Of a DNA stretch of 47,555 nt, positions 33,419 to 45,367 are shown piece after piece. The stretch is from Halocafeteria seosinensis (taxonomy: Eukaryota > Sar > Bigyra > Bicosoecida): contig LVLI01000608.1 of the NCBI GenBank assembly GCA_001687465.1, forward strand, positions 1 to 47,555. The letters are read 5' to 3'. Both the position numbers and the translations under genes were made by a program. The notes under the pieces were generated by a model. It saw only the letters and a program-made list of their open reading frames with translations, was not told where the DNA came from and made no database searches. Numbering within the stretch: the stretch's first letter is position 1; each line of letters starts with the position of its first letter.

Positions 33419-35224
33419 TCATTGAGGCTTTAAATTGGGGTCAAGGGGAGCGGTTGATACATTTAATGAATCACCCCAACCTCCTGTATCGAACCGAGCA
33501 AGCTTTTGCTGAGTAACAGTTAGTTTCTCTTTGAGACTGCGAACTTCTTCTTCGAGCTTCCTGCGGCCATTTTCTGCTTTCCGCTTTTCTATTTCCACGG
33601 CTTGTAACTCATTTTTCTTTTCTTCGAGTTCTTTGGCGAGACCGTCATCTTTAGTCGCCGTTGAAGAAGAAGTTGTTGTGGCTGTACTCGTAGTGACCAC
33701 AGTGCCGGCAGCTTCGCTGACTGCAACAGGTTTTGTCGGTTCTTTGATCTCAGAGACACCTTGAATGGTAGTAAACGAAGGCGAAGGAGTCGTAGGCTGG
33801 AATGTCTGTTGAGACATGTGGGTTTGGATGGTGGTTTGGGGTATGTTTCCTTGACCCGCGGGAGCACCGGCACCTGGCGGCCATTCAAATCCAAGCTCCT
33901 TCCCCATTCCGTGGAGAGCATTTCTAATAACATTCAGCGCTCTAAGTGAGTTGCGAAACTGATCTTGGCCAACATGGGATCGTGGGGGGAAACGTTGCTG
34001 TTGTTGCTGCTGCTGTTGTTGTGTTGGCAGGCACTGAGCCCTCGGAAACTGTGTTACTCCTGATGTTATTTGTTCGTAGGAAGAACTTGTAGGAGTTGTG
34101 ACAGTCACCGAACTCTCCGCAGCAGAATACTGTTGGGTGGTTCGTACGTTCGTCACAGTTGCGCTTTGCCGCCTTCGGTGCTTTTGATTAGCCGCCATTA
34201 GCCTCTTCCAGTTCGCTATGGGCATATACTTTTCTGAATAAACAGTGAACCTCCCATATTGTTTGCCAACCTCTCCTTGATTTCCATAAGGATCAGGAGG
34301 GGCATTTCGCTGAGTCGTGGGGCGAGGTTCAGGTGGGGCAATCTTTTCATCAGTCACCGTTATATTCATTTTGCTTTCAGTTGGTCGATGTCCAGGAATT
34401 TCACCAGTGTAGTGGGAAAACTGCGAAGAGGAATCACCGTCTGCTATTGTTGTTCCTGGCGTAGGCCCCACCGTTGTTCGGTACTGATGGTCATATGCAG
34501 CGTTAGCATCCGCCTCTACCGAAAACACGACCTCCGCGGCATGCGCTACTGGTTTATATTTACCATCCACAGTGGTGGTGCTTTCGGAATCTGAGACGCC
34601 AAATTCTTCTGATGCGTACACTTGCGGTGGTTGGAATCCATCTTCCTGCTGGGCATCGGAGACCGGGGTGGAATCGTGCTGCGTAACTCTTGCTGCTGCC
34701 ATTTGCGTTACGGAAGAACTTGTTGAACGCGGCGCCTGGTTCATATCCACCGCTTCAGAAACTGACATCTTCCCATCGGCATGTATGGACGACTCCAATC
34801 CTGGCATCGTTGTCGTCGAATGAGTCGAATTTTGTGGTGTATGGCCATTCATTGCGGCAGAGGAGCTCATTTCCTGGTGAGACATGGTGGCCTTAGATTG
34901 CGTTTCCGCGTTCGTCGCCGCAATGACGTGGCTATGAGCCTGTGTCTGAGGTTCCTGTTGAAGTTCCACGGGGTGGTGCGCCTCAGGCTCTTGAATATAC
35001 GTGTATTGCTGCTCTGAAGCATCTGCTGGGACTGTGACGGTGACGGGAGACTCTGCATAGGGCCTCATATAGTCCCCTTGACCATTATTCTGCTGCGCCT
35101 GCTCCTGTGCCTCTTGTTGAGGCTTGTTATGAGGTGGAGGATCCATTGTAGAAAGCACTGTATAGAGAGTAAAGGAGGAATGTGATGTTGGCAACTTGGT
35201 CCCAACACTCGCTGCGAAAGACAA
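33419..35224 (-). CDS. Unrecognised Gln/Ser/Thr-rich protein with C-terminal coiled coil
   Basis: Intronless frame of 601 residues; an internal ATG at 35146 (MDPPPHNKPQQEA) gives 575 residues and is likelier, because the first 26 residues look like translated leader. Most of the protein is low-complexity Gln, Ser, Thr and Pro with a run of ten Gln encoded near 34005. A possible conserved patch is KYMPIANWKRLMAANQKHRR around residue 330, and a short patch NSLRALNVIRNALHGMGKEL lies near 430. The C-terminus is a strong coiled coil (LAKELEEKKNELQAVEIEKR, then KLEEEVRSLKEKLTVTQQKL), ending PLDPNLKPQ. I do not recognise the family. It is divergent from the export-adaptor gene. Confidence 0.7.
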   Translation of the reverse strand: MSFAASVGTKLPTSHSSFTLYTVLSTMDPPPHNKPQQEAQEQAQQNNGQGDYMRPYAESPVTVTVPADASEQQYTYIQEPEAHHPVELQQEPQTQAHSHVIAATNAETQSKATMSHQEMSSSAAMNGHTPQNSTHSTTTMPGLESSIHADGKMSVSEAVDMNQAPRSTSSSVTQMAAARVTQHDSTPVSDAQQEDGFQPPQVYASEEFGVSDSESTTTVDGKYKPVAHAAEVVFSVEADANAAYDHQYRTTVGPTPGTTIADGDSSSQFSHYTGEIPGHRPTESKMNITVTDEKIAPPEPRPTTQRNAPPDPYGNQGEVGKQYGRFTVYSEKYMPIANWKRLMAANQKHRRRQSATVTNVRTTQQYSAAESSVTVTTPTSSSYEQITSGVTQFPRAQCLPTQQQQQQQQQRFPPRSHVGQDQFRNSLRALNVIRNALHGMGKELGFEWPPGAGAPAGQGNIPQTTIQTHMSQQTFQPTTPSPSFTTIQGVSEIKEPTKPVAVSEAAGTVVTTSTATTTSSSTATKDDGLAKELEEKKNELQAVEIEKRKAENGRRKLEEEVRSLKEKLTVTQQKLARFDTGGWGDSLNVSTAPLDPNLKPQ

Positions 35225-35825
35225 GGGTAAACTCGACCCTTTTGCGTCTGTTAGACGTCCTCAATCCAACCTATCTCTTATGTAACGAGTAGAATAGACG
35301 TTTGCAAATCCGGTAAATGCATCCGATTGAGAAGAGGAGCTCAGGAACCCTTCGAAATAACCTGTATAAAATCATGATTTCCACCGCACCCTCCCCGCCA
35401 TGGTGCGGTGCTGTTCCCGACCACGCCGCCCCTTGCACCGCACCCGCCAAAGCTGAAAGAAAAGTTTGCTCCATGTGTCCGTTTGAAATTCGCCAGAGGG
35501 CGGGTGCTTGCGCCCCCACGGGTCACTGGATTCCCTATGGCGTGCCCTCACAGGAACTCCTGGCATCTTTTTGTAGTTTCCTTGTACCGTTGGTTGAAGA
35601 AGGTAAAAGAAGAATTCTGTTGAGTATGGGCATAAAGGTGCCAAGAAAAGAGGAATTGGTAGGCGAAGAAGGACTCTTTGTATCTGTCACGAGATTCCAA
35701 GGGCGCACCTGTGAAACGCTTCATTTTTGTGTAGCTTTTCCCAGAGGAACACAACATTCTCTTGTCTTGGGGGACTATAAGGAAACGAATTCTCTTCGTT
35801 ATTTATACAGAAAGAGAGGCCAGAA
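35225..35825. promoter_or_regulatory. Divergent intergenic region
   Basis: Region between the coiled-coil protein (minus) and the export-adaptor gene (plus). A plus-strand frame of 173 residues is open from 35317 to 35838, but it runs across the ATG of the next gene in another frame, is matched by open frames on the other strand and shows no domain. I treat it as leader or promoter DNA. Confidence 0.4.
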
Positions 35826-36620
35826 ATGGCAGCTGTAGCATCGAATAATGCCCTCGGTACAGGAGGCGTAGAGGCTAAATTAACCACAAGTTTGGTATGT
35901 TTGAAAGCGGTGTATAATCCGCAAGCCAGTTTGTAATGAATATTTCATTCCCTTCACTACACACAGGATGACTTGGTGAAATCATCCCGTCCGAAAGGAG
36001 GTCAGAAGAAGGGGAATCAGCAGCAACGTAAAGGAGTGAAAGCGAATAAACGGGGAGGCGGCGCTGGTGGTGCAGGAGGAGGAGGTCCTGGAGCCAAAGC
36101 GAAAGCAGGAGCGAAGCAGCAAGCCCAGAAGCGAAATGCTCGGTTAATGCAACGCCGTGGTTTGAACGCCAACGCCAACAACAACATGAATGGGGCTCCG
36201 GCTGGACGCGGAGGAAGAGGAGGCCGTGGTGGACGAGGAGGAAGATTGAATCGAAGAGGCCGTGGAGCCGGAGGAAACAGCGCTCGAGGGATTACTCAAG
36301 CTTCCAACACTCCCTTTGTACCCCCTCCGGGAGGAAATTTGAGGATCACCATTCACCAGAATCCTCGCCCCAACAATAACAGCGGTGGCGCTGGAGGGAA
36401 TAAGGGAAATAACGCGAGTGGCCAAAACGGTGGAGTTCTCCCAGGATTCGGTGGCGTTCGGAATCGAGGAGTAGGTGGTGGACGAGGTGTTGGAGGTGGC
36501 GGACGCGGCGGTGGAGGCCGTGGTAGAGGTGGTGGCCGTGGAGGTGGAAATCAACGACGCGGAGGCGGTGGCAACAACAATTTTGTGATTAAACCGGGTC
36601 AGAACGCCCCTGCTTTTTAG
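35826..36620 (+). CDS. RGG-rich mRNA-export adaptor with UAP56-binding motif (UIF/ALY-like)
   Basis: Two exons, 35826-35894 and 35967-36620 (intron 72 nt, GTATGT donor, phase 0), encode 240 residues. Splicing creates TTSLDDLVKSSRPKG at residues 20-34, which closely fits the UAP56-binding motif (consensus near SLDDIIK) of export adaptors such as ALYREF, UIF and CHTOP. The rest is basic and Gly-rich: QKKGNQQQRKGVKANKRGG, RGGRGGRGGRGGRLNRRGRG and a long GRGGGGRGRGGGRGGG tract, i.e. arginine-methylation and RNA-binding boxes. No RRM is seen, so it resembles UIF more than ALYREF. The C-terminal NNNFVIKPGQNAPAF could be a second, degenerate contact. A nuclear role linking mRNP to the UAP56 helicase is inferred. 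Confidence 0.8.
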
Positions 36621-37304
36621 AGACGACGACGACGACGATTTGAGTTTGCAACGTTTAAAGCCTTTTTCTGGATGTGTATTCTTCAGCGTTAGAATACTGC
36701 CTGTATTCTGGTGATAACTGGGTGGATGTCCTCCCTTATCTATATTACGTCTTTGGCGGCTGACTTCGTAACAAGTAGACCTCGTTCGTTCCTTTGTCGA
36801 TCCAGAGAAGGAGAAAACAACTCTTTATTCGATGGCGGTTAGCCTTGATCATTGAAGACCAAAGCTTCATCCGTCGTCTGAGATATTTAATAATGACTAT
36901 TTTCGTTTGAAAAAAAACAAAATTATCAAGATGGCGTCTACCCGATGTTTGCGCACTCGGCTGGGTTGTCAACTTCTAGGAGGACTGTGTCGATTCAGTA
37001 ACACCATGGCTCACCTTGAATACCTTGGCAGCAGGTAGTGGGAATATGAAAGAATTAAACCAACGTTCCTGTGCGGTGTTACTCCTCCATACTAGAAAAA
37101 TGACGGCAACCCACCAGTGATGTATAACTCTCTTGGTACATGCTGCACCTGTTTAAGGCTCAGCTCAGGTATTCTATAACACCAGAAACAAGTGAAGCTG
37201 TTGGGTAAGACAATTTCGCCCACGACCATCAGTGGAGGCGGATTCTCCCTAATGCGCGGGGCGCTGAACTTCATCATCGTATGTTGCTGAAATGTCCTCT
37301 GAGC
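36621..37304. other. Convergent intergenic region, no gene seen
   Basis: About 680 bp between the stop codons of the export-adaptor gene (plus) and XRCC3 (minus). A short GAC trinucleotide run lies just after the first stop (about 36623-36638). Short frames are present on the minus strand but lack domains. Both 3' UTRs must be here. Confidence 0.5.
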
Positions 37305-38867
37305 TCAGCTGATCATTCCATAAACTCCCATCGTAGATATGTTATAATAACAGCTGTCTAATTGTGCTGTTGGGGAGAACTCCACATTGAACTGTCCTGT
37401 GGCGGTCGTGTCGTCTTTGGATACCGAATCATCCTTCTTCAAGAACTCAGTGTCGGCACCATCTTGTCTAATGCTATGTGCTATCGCCTGCTGAATATTG
37501 TCTAGTAATGTCTTGTCATTCAAAAGATCAAGAGCAAAGTGAAGTCCTCTGGTTTTGTTCGTTTTATTTCGTCTTAAAGAAAAACGAGATGAACAACAGT
37601 AACCCCAGCCGAGCCCTAGCGCGCTGTGGGCGTCTTGATGAGCATGTTGAGTGGCAGCTTTGGGAAGCAGGGACCAGTCATTCTTGAGGGCAGGCTGTCG
37701 TTGTGATGATGCATCCTCTTTGTTAAACCCCGTTGCAACGACGTGATTCGTGGTGACAATGGCGGTATTATATTGATGTGCAAGCCTCTTGAGTTTCGCA
37801 GCTACCGTAAAAAGATAGTCTGTTTTCATTGCAGCTTCCTGAACAAGAAATGAGAAAGCCTTTGTTCTTGTACAGAATCATAAGGTTACCTTGTTGTCAG
37901 GCTATCTCACCTTGATAGAATGCTCGAACTCTCCAGAGAGCAAGGCCGCAATAGAATCGATAAAAATAATGTTAACATCTGGGTTTCTTTCCAACCAATA
38001 GGGAAGCTTTTTCTGCTATTTAGAAAGTAGTGAGCACTTCATAGTGTGTTGTCCACCGTACCAGTAACCAATCTATACATACTTCGAGTAGAGTACTGTA
38101 AAAGCCGTCCATATCTGAGCACTCCTCAATGAGGCATTTATCAATCCATTCGTCGATTTCATGGGACATTGCATTTCCGGAGGATTCATTTCGGTCGGCG
38201 TTCATAGCTTGCACTAAAGCTCCAGTAATTTGTCTCATTCGCTTCACTGGAAACCTCCCTTCGGTATAGAGAATCAGTGCAGTTCCACCCTGCCCTCCGT
38301 ATTTAATGGGAGTCGTGGCCTGAAGACCAAACGCACTTTACAACGGTGAGAACGAGCTGAGAAATTAACTCAAATTTCCACTTACGCTCAATGCAGTCTG
38401 GAGCACTAGCTGGGTCTTGCCAGCGGAAGCTTCCCCACTCAACTGCATGCAAATATGATACCATTACGATTACGTCTTAGGATTCCTGCTCAAAAGACAC
38501 CACGAACCTCCGTCAAAGTTCCTCGTCGAAATCCTCCTCCAATGGTGGCATCCAAGACTGGGCATCCAGTGGAAACATAATGCTTCAGGTACTGAGTCCA
38601 AAACTCTTGTGGACACTTTATATCCTCCTTAACCAGCTCCCATAGCGTAGGTCCATTACTGTGTAACATCAGGAATTCTCGAAGTCGTTCCCGTCTTTGT
38701 AGCCACGTATTCTCAGTTTCCCGTGAGCCACTGTCACTCCCATTCCCTTCCTTTAGTCCATTGCTAGTATCCTGGGCACCTTCATAATCCTCTGACTTCC
38801 TCTCTGTATCATCAGGTACTGAAAGGAATTCTCGCCATAAGTCCCTCGCATTTCTTCTTTTCTCCAT
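37305..38867 (-). CDS. XRCC3: RAD51 paralogue, XRCC3 type
   Basis: Recombination ATPase acting with RAD51C in homologous repair. Five exons: 38867-38508, 38442-38386, 38319-38083, 38012-37911 and 37838-37305 (introns 65, 66, 70 and 72 nt), all phase 0, giving 429 residues. Residues 97-120 hold YVSTGCPVLDATIGGGFRRG, the usual lead-in of RecA-fold paralogues. The 57-nt exon 2 carries Walker A (SGEASAGKTQ). ILYTEGRFPVKRMRQI matches the XRCC3-type TEDAFPxKRL segment, NIIFIDSIAAL is Walker B, and AIVTTNHV is the next core strand. SALGLGWGYCC corresponds to the XRCC3 PALGxxWA region. The C-terminus extends about 75 residues further. Exon 1 adds a Ser/Glu-rich N-terminal region. It is divergent from the sorting nexin gene. 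Confidence 0.88.
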
Positions 38868-39177
38868 TCCTCTTTGCTACCTGATGTTCTAAATCCACCT
38901 ATGATTACTCATTCAGCCAGCTGAGTTTGAAACAAGAGGCAGGGATTCATGTATACCTGCGTGGTCATTAGCTTGCTGCTTGAAGCTGTATGTGAATGGA
39001 CAAAAAAAAAGACGCGATTCAAACGAGAAAACAAAGCGCATTTGCCTCAGATTTGACGCCTCTAAAGCGCGGATATACTCCCTACAGATGTATATCGTAC
39101 ATGCCTATCGATACATGATCAGTATATGATGTATATAGCCCAGTGAAAGCGCAAGCGGCCTTGTTTGAGCTCCCTGC
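38868..39177. promoter_or_regulatory. Short divergent promoter region
   Basis: 310 bp between the start codons of XRCC3 (minus) and the sorting nexin (plus), so a shared or back-to-back promoter. It contains a run of nine A residues at about 39001 and TATATAGCCC about 50 bp upstream of the sorting nexin ATG, which could be a TATA-like element; that is a guess. Confidence 0.4.
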
Positions 39178-42100
39178 ATGGCGCTTCGACGGCGTAAAGA
39201 GGAATCTACAGGGGTTTCATCCTCTATTCAGCAGGATAAATCGCACAATGAGTGCCATATGTTCGAGAAAATAGGGGATATATTCGCCAATGAGGCTCCG
39301 TCGACGCCCTATGATGCCAGAACCGCGAGGACGGACAGCTTTTCGGAGGAATATAACGAGAGGCAATTCTCTTCCCCTTATTCCTCTATATTAGAGATAT
39401 GCAAGCACATATTGTATAGTGAATATTTTCGTATTTTTTCATGCTCTGTATTGTGTCTGGCATGGCTTTATTCAAAAGGCTTTTTATGGACCTGCATTCT
39501 CTACATGTGCTATGTCATTGGAGGGGCCATTATAGCTGCATTGGGGCTGCTTTTGATACCGCCATCCGTAATAAAATACGGCATCTGGCTACGCAAGACG
39601 GCCAGACAGCAGTACGCCATCTGGAAAGGAAGTGAGGAATCCCATCGGAGAGTCACGCGAACCCAACGAAGCCGAAGTATTGCTCCGCACCATATGAAGC
39701 GCCCCTGGACCCCATCACCCTATAGGAGGGATTCCTTCCTCCCGACGCACGCCGAGGGGGAAGCCGAAGATGAAGAAGAACTCGAGGATGAAACGGCGGA
39801 TTTTGCCGACGCCGAGAGCGAAAGTATAAAATCTCTAAAAAGCAGCAGCAAGTCCTCGTCCACGGGAGAAGAAAGTGCACATCGGCGTGCCCCCACTTAC
39901 TTTGCGGACGGACGCTATGGATATCCGGGAGAATTTGAAGAACCCGAGCAAGAAGGGGAGATAAAACCTCCAGCAGATATTCTTCTGCAGCGGTGGCAAT
40001 TACCGGAACCGGTATCAGCTGAATTAAGTAGGTTCTTTCTTGCAAACTGCGCCTCTCGGTCACCATGTTTGAGTATGTTTTCTTCTTGCTTCTGCAGCAT
40101 ACTTGACGGAATTAGTGGTCAAAGATTTTATAGATAGTTGGTACACATCATGTGAGTGAACTTTTTGAGCAAATGTTTCTTGGTCAACGAAACTGATCCT
40201 ATTCATATTTCTGGATGACCACAGCGGTTTCGGAAAACCCGAAAGACACAAAGTTCCCTGACTACGTGCGTTACACCTTGGCCAACGCGATGGGCACGTT
40301 ATGCTATAATGCTTCGCAGCGAAATACGCTAGTGAGCCTTCTCGATAGTGTATCGAGCGCTGTTCAGTATCATCTGCACTGGTTTTCAGTGATGCGAAAA
40401 CGGGCCCACAACAAGTATCCAGAACTTTTCGAGGAGTGCCCCTCCGTGGAAAAAGGGGAGCAAAGCCTCACCAGTGAAGGCCCGGCGACGAAGCCCTCCA
40501 ATACTGCCACGCCGAACTCTTCAGATGTTACGGTGTCCGAATTGCGCAGGGCACCCTCCACGGGAATGCGTAGCGATAGCTCCCTGAGTACCCTCCGGAG
40601 TTTCAATGAAGACATGGGGAATTGGTCCAGAGGAGCTGGCGATACATATTCGAGCAATAACCAGTCGACCGAGACAGACCGAAATTGTGCTTCACACAAC
40701 AGTTTGTCATACGAGGAAAAGCAGATCAAGAAGCAGGAGTTGATCATGAATGAATTTGCCTCAACGAACGTCTTGCACAAATGCTGTAATGCTGAAGATT
40801 TCGGCTGTCTTGGATCCGCCTCGTCTCCAACAATGCAAAAGAAAACTGATGAAAAGCAGATGGCTTACTTGCGAAACATTTCAAACCAGCTTTTGATGCA
40901 TTTGCTCCCAGCTGATGAGATTTCGAGCTACGGAATTCAGCTTATTCTGACAGAAGTACTCTCCAGCTGTGTTGTGAACCCTCTAGTGAATTTAGTACGC
41001 CCTTCTGTGTGCAACCAGGTGTTTGTAAACTTCCTTCGAAGTACTCTTCAGAGTGGAAATCAAGATGATACCACTAAACAAACTTTGCAGCCGTCCCACA
41101 AACCACAGCAACAACGTCAGCAACATCGTAGTGGAGCTCAACTTCGGGAGTCACTGCATAAATACAACCTTGGGAAGCATCGACGCGAACCAGCAAGGCT
41201 AGTAGATGTAGCAAATATTTCTCTCGGCAGAAAAGAGGAATCGTTGGTCAACAAGGCTCTACGCACATGCCCATCAGGCTCGTTTGCACTTTGGGAATGC
41301 GCCTCGAATTTTTATAGGGAATTTAAAGAAGGAGATTTTGTCCTTTCGTTCGTGGTTAATCGACAGGATAGAACTCGTTCTCACTCGTTTCCAGCAGGCG
41401 ATAATGATTCATGCCAGCGGAAAGATACCTCCCGGAAGCAGATATGCCATGTAAGATTGAAGATTCAAAAGGATATGCTAGTGGTCCCGAAGAACGGTAC
41501 CAATCTTTTTAAGGATTGGTTAACTCCTAACCAACGTGTTTGCGTCAGTGATTTTGCCGAGTCGGACATGAGTCTAGAAAGTGCGGCTGGCCAATTTCCT
41601 CAGCTGTTGCAGTACTATCTTTCCGAAGTTCCCGTAGAGGATTGTCGAAGCGTAGAGTCGACGCTCACAAAGTTTCAACTCAAGAGAATAGTAGGGACTG
41701 GTAGAAACAGGTCACTATCTACCAGTGACACTCCATTACACACAGAAACTCTGACTAGAGGTAAGGACAGCTACTTGACCCAAGATAAGAACGCTCCTGA
41801 GCTTCGATACCCCAAGGAGTATCTCCCTCTTTGTTGGTCATTTCGAGACTTGAACGATAAGGATCTCTTCTTGCTAAAATCTCGGTACCATCCCCGAACT
41901 CTCTCTAAGAGTCCTTTGAAGAGAAAACCAAAAGTTGGAATGAATTCAGGGCGGTATCTTGCTGCTTCCCGGTACCTGACAGATGCCTTCCTGCAAGTTC
42001 CTCATCGACGAGAGTTGGTTCAAAAAGGGATCCTGCTGCCACGCCTTCCTCGCTTATCGGCCGCGATATCAAAAGTGAAGATGAAAGTACCAGAAAAGAA

Positions 42101-43802
42101 CCAAGGAATATTGCCTACCGCTGTAGCTTTTTATGAAGTCCAGGTGGAGGCAGAGTTTAATGAACTCGAACGACAAGATGATCCCCGAGTACTCGATGGA
42201 GATGTCGGTCCTCTCCGACCAGAGAGGCACGTGGTAAAATGGACTAAGTGGATTCGCTACAGAGACTTCCTTGCTTTGCATGAAAGCATCAGAGATCGCT
42301 TGAGTACTCCCAAGAGCCAGTTGCAAATATTTGGAGGGAAAGACCATTGGCTAACTCGACGCTACAGTTCTCTAGCGAAAATGTTCCCTCCAAAGCAAAT
42401 GCATGTCTTCCGAAATTCTGATGAACTTGTGCGATCGCGTCAGTTGGCGCTGAACGAATGGCTGTTTCGCCTATCAAATGATTCGATTTTTGGGAATTTT
42501 CATGAAGTAGTTTCCTTCTTATTGCCTTCGATAAGAGATATGATGCGTCTTCCATCACATTGGGAGAACATTGTGCTACGCCCGTACTACCGAAGTAGAC
42601 ACTACTCCTGGCAAGTGATAAGTAAGGAACTTGGCTGTCGGCGGGGTCGAATTATGAGTCCTTACACTGCCAATGCGCAGTCGAATCAACTCAAAACACA
42701 GGATTCTGACCAAAGCTCAGATTCAAAAGTCTCAGATGCCATTCCCTCAAGCTCCCCTTCCCGAGGTACTCTGAAGAGGGCGAATTCTGATAGCAAGCTG
42801 AGTCAACTCAGCGAGCACCATGCGAAATCCCCGAAAGGGCAACAGCTAGCAACATATGATAGTAGTGAAAAGCAGGACGCACAAAATCGCACAAAGAAAC
42901 GCGAACAAAATGGAGTTACCCCCAAAGAACTAAGTCGAATGGAGGTGAGCATATTCGCTGTGCTTTCTGAGATGTTTGACCTGAGTTCCCAGTCTTGGCT
43001 AAGGAAGAATATCATATCTTTGTCAAGAACTGTTATTAAGCTCATTCTCGCCCAAAGCACGATTAAGAAAGCCGTCGACTTTTATAGCCGAGCTACGACT
43101 CCAGAAAAGGTGTCCTCTATTTTACAGTGGTTCCGGAATACACTGTGGCCCAAGGACACTTTTGCTATGCCTGTAGCGGAAACCCATGAACATGGGCCAT
43201 CTGAAGAGGAACAGTGGAGAGTAAGACGGCGACTCCTTAAAGAATTGCAGCATAATTTCCCTTCAGCGCTTGCCGGCGTAATTGGCAAAAAAGGCTCCCA
43301 GTTCGGACTGAAAAAGGTCCATGAGTTTCTCCAGTGTCCCGTTTTGCTAAAAAGCTTAACTATGACGGTATTAGATTGTGTCCTTCAACAGACATTTGAT
43401 GATCTCGATGTGTACGGCACCCATTTGACGTTGAAGAATGAAGCAGCAGATCAAGCAAAAGATGGTTCGACAGCAAGCGAGACAACCAAACGCGAGGGGT
43501 GGTCCTATAAGAGCGTATACAATACTCTCAAGGGCTTTGTACCTTCCTTCAAGGTCCGTCCCAGACGGGGCACTATCGGTCTTCGAGAAATACTAACACA
43601 TCTCCCAGGAGCCGGCCCTTCCTCTGAAAGTGAGTCTCCTCCCCCTTCTGATCAAAGAGAAGATACGAGTGGTGATGCATTCCCCATGAGTTCACGAAAA
43701 AGCGCCTCTATGGGTGATTCTAGCACCACCAAAGACTCGAAGAGCACTTCGTTGTTCCAGCGAACAGTGTCCCGGGTCAAATCATTCGTAGCCAAGAAAT
43801 GA
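39178..43802 (+). CDS. Sorting nexin with TM anchor, PXA, PX and nexin C domains
   Basis: Membrane-tethered sorting nexin of the SNX13/14/19/25 group, which sit at ER-endosome/lysosome contacts. Three exons, 39178-40027, 40098-40151 and 40225-43802 (introns 70 and 73 nt), encode 1493 residues. A hydrophobic pair (IFSCSVLCLAWLYSKGFLWT, VIGGAIIAALGLLLIPP) lies around residues 85-130. PXA runs from about 265 to 575 and includes LTELVVKDFIDSWYTS, created by the 54-nt exon, with a Ser-rich insert inside. PX is near 927-1070 (KWIRYRDFLALHESIRDRL, then MFPPKQMHVF). Nexin C is near 1207-1360 (LSRTVIKLILAQSTIKKAVD). I see no RGS domain between PXA and PX. The long middle region is unique. Confidence 0.9.
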
Positions 43803-44039
43803 TGGCACCAATCAATCATAGTGTTAGTTTGGCAGTAATGCGACACATATCAATATTCTAACACGATTTGCTCTAAGCGTATGTTGGTACCGGGTAGAGA
43901 GCAGTGTGTCTGACGTCACTTCATCAAGACATAAAGCATAATCTGGTAGTGAAATTGTATTGTTTCCTTCACAGAGAATAACACCCAGTATACACGTCTT
44001 TGCGCGGACGAGTGATAATTAAAAAAAAGGAAAAAGGAA

Positions 44040-45367
44040 ATGCAACAGGAGGCTTGGTATGCAGCTGCCGGAGGCGTCGTTCTGACTTCCACAGCTCTCT
44101 ACGGCCTCCGCAAATACTTTGCCGGAGGCGTTAACCCCCACCGCAATGTCGACCTTCGACAAAAAGTCGCGATTGTGACGGGTGCCAATACCGGCATCGG
44201 CTACTGGACCGCCTGGGAATTGGCACGCCTTGGATGCGAAGGTACGGCCGTAGAACACTCCAAGCCTGGAGAGCTGAGTTCCACACCTCGAAAAAAGATC
44301 CGTTACGGTTTGGGTTGCAGTGATTCTTGCCTGTAGGAGTGCGAAGCGCGCCGAGGATGCACGAACCCGCATGCTGGAAGACTTGCAGACGCGGGACGAC
44401 TGTTTTGATCGAGCTCACTTGCAGGACAAAGTGAAATTCATGGAGCTGGATCTCTCTGACTTGGACAATGTGCGAACTTTTGCCAAGAACTTTAAGGCGA
44501 AATACAATCATCTGGATCTCTTGATTAATAATGCCGGTGTCATGATGCCGTTGCAGTATGTTTCTTTGCCACGTTCGCTGCGTATTGCAATTTTCACTTT
44601 GTTGGTAACTAAATACCGGCGTTTTTGCAACTTGCAGACGACAAACTACGAAACAAGGATACGAATTGCAACTGGGAACGAATCACCTCGGACATTTCCT
44701 ACTAACTCGAGAGCTCTTCCCGGTGCTTAAAGCGGCGTCTCATGCTCGTGTTGTGAACGTTTCCTCCAAGGCACATGAAAGGTAAGCAACTTCAGGCTAG
44801 AAGCGAGAGCCGAGTCATTATTACTATACAATTCTGTACAGGGGAAAGATCTATTGGGGAAATCTCAACTTTGAAAAAGAAGGGTCTTACTCTCCGATGG
44901 ACTCCTACTCTCAATCAAAACTCGCAAATGTGCTATTCACCAAAGAATTAGCCCGTCGCACTAAAGGAACTGGAGTGGTCACCACCAGTCTCCATCCGGG
45001 AGTTGTCGAAACTGAACTCGTAAGAACTTACTAGTTAGTTCGGTTTAACACCATCTGACATTAACCTTGTGTCCCGGACACTCTGCTGCAGACAAGATAC
45101 TTACAGGAAAGCACTATGGTTAAACTCCTGTTTCCTCTATCGCTACCCGTTCGGAAATTGGTTTTCAAAGACTCGTGGCAAGGGGCTCAAACTTCCCTCT
45201 ATTGTGCCTTGTCACCAGAAGGCGGACAAGAAGCATACAGCGGGTTGTATTTTTCTGACTGCAAAGTGAAGGACTCTCCCAATCCTCACGCGCACGATGA
45301 GGAACTAGACAGGAGGTTTTGGCTAGAAAGCTCTCGCTTGCTTGGTCTTTCGGAAAATCTTGAATAG
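44040..45367 (+). CDS. Membrane-anchored short-chain dehydrogenase/reductase, retinol dehydrogenase-like
   Basis: NAD(P)-dependent oxidoreductase of the classical SDR superfamily, RDH11-14/WWOX-like; a lipophilic alcohol or ketone substrate is likely but not determined. Five exons: 44040-44241, 44321-44555, 44638-44781, 44842-45019 and 45092-45367 (introns 79, 82, 60 and 72 nt), giving 344 residues. An N-terminal anchor ([19 protein letters not shown]) precedes the Rossmann fold. Motifs are all intact: TGANTGIG (cofactor), [44 protein letters not shown] (catalytic Ser), YSQSK (Tyr and Lys) and HPGVVETEL. The end contains [20 protein letters not shown], typical of retinol dehydrogenases. There is an intronless 237-bp gap after the sorting nexin stop, on the same strand. 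Confidence 0.93.

Noticed and set aside
35317-35838. 173-residue plus-strand frame upstream of the export adaptor
   Set aside because: No domain, open frames on the opposite strand as well, and it overruns the ATG of a well-supported gene in another frame.
40215-43802. ATG at 40215 as the start of a separate sorting nexin gene
   Set aside because: The codons before the GATGACCACAG acceptor belong to an intron; joining 40151 to 40225 completes the PXA motif DFIDSWYTSS and continues the upstream exon in frame.
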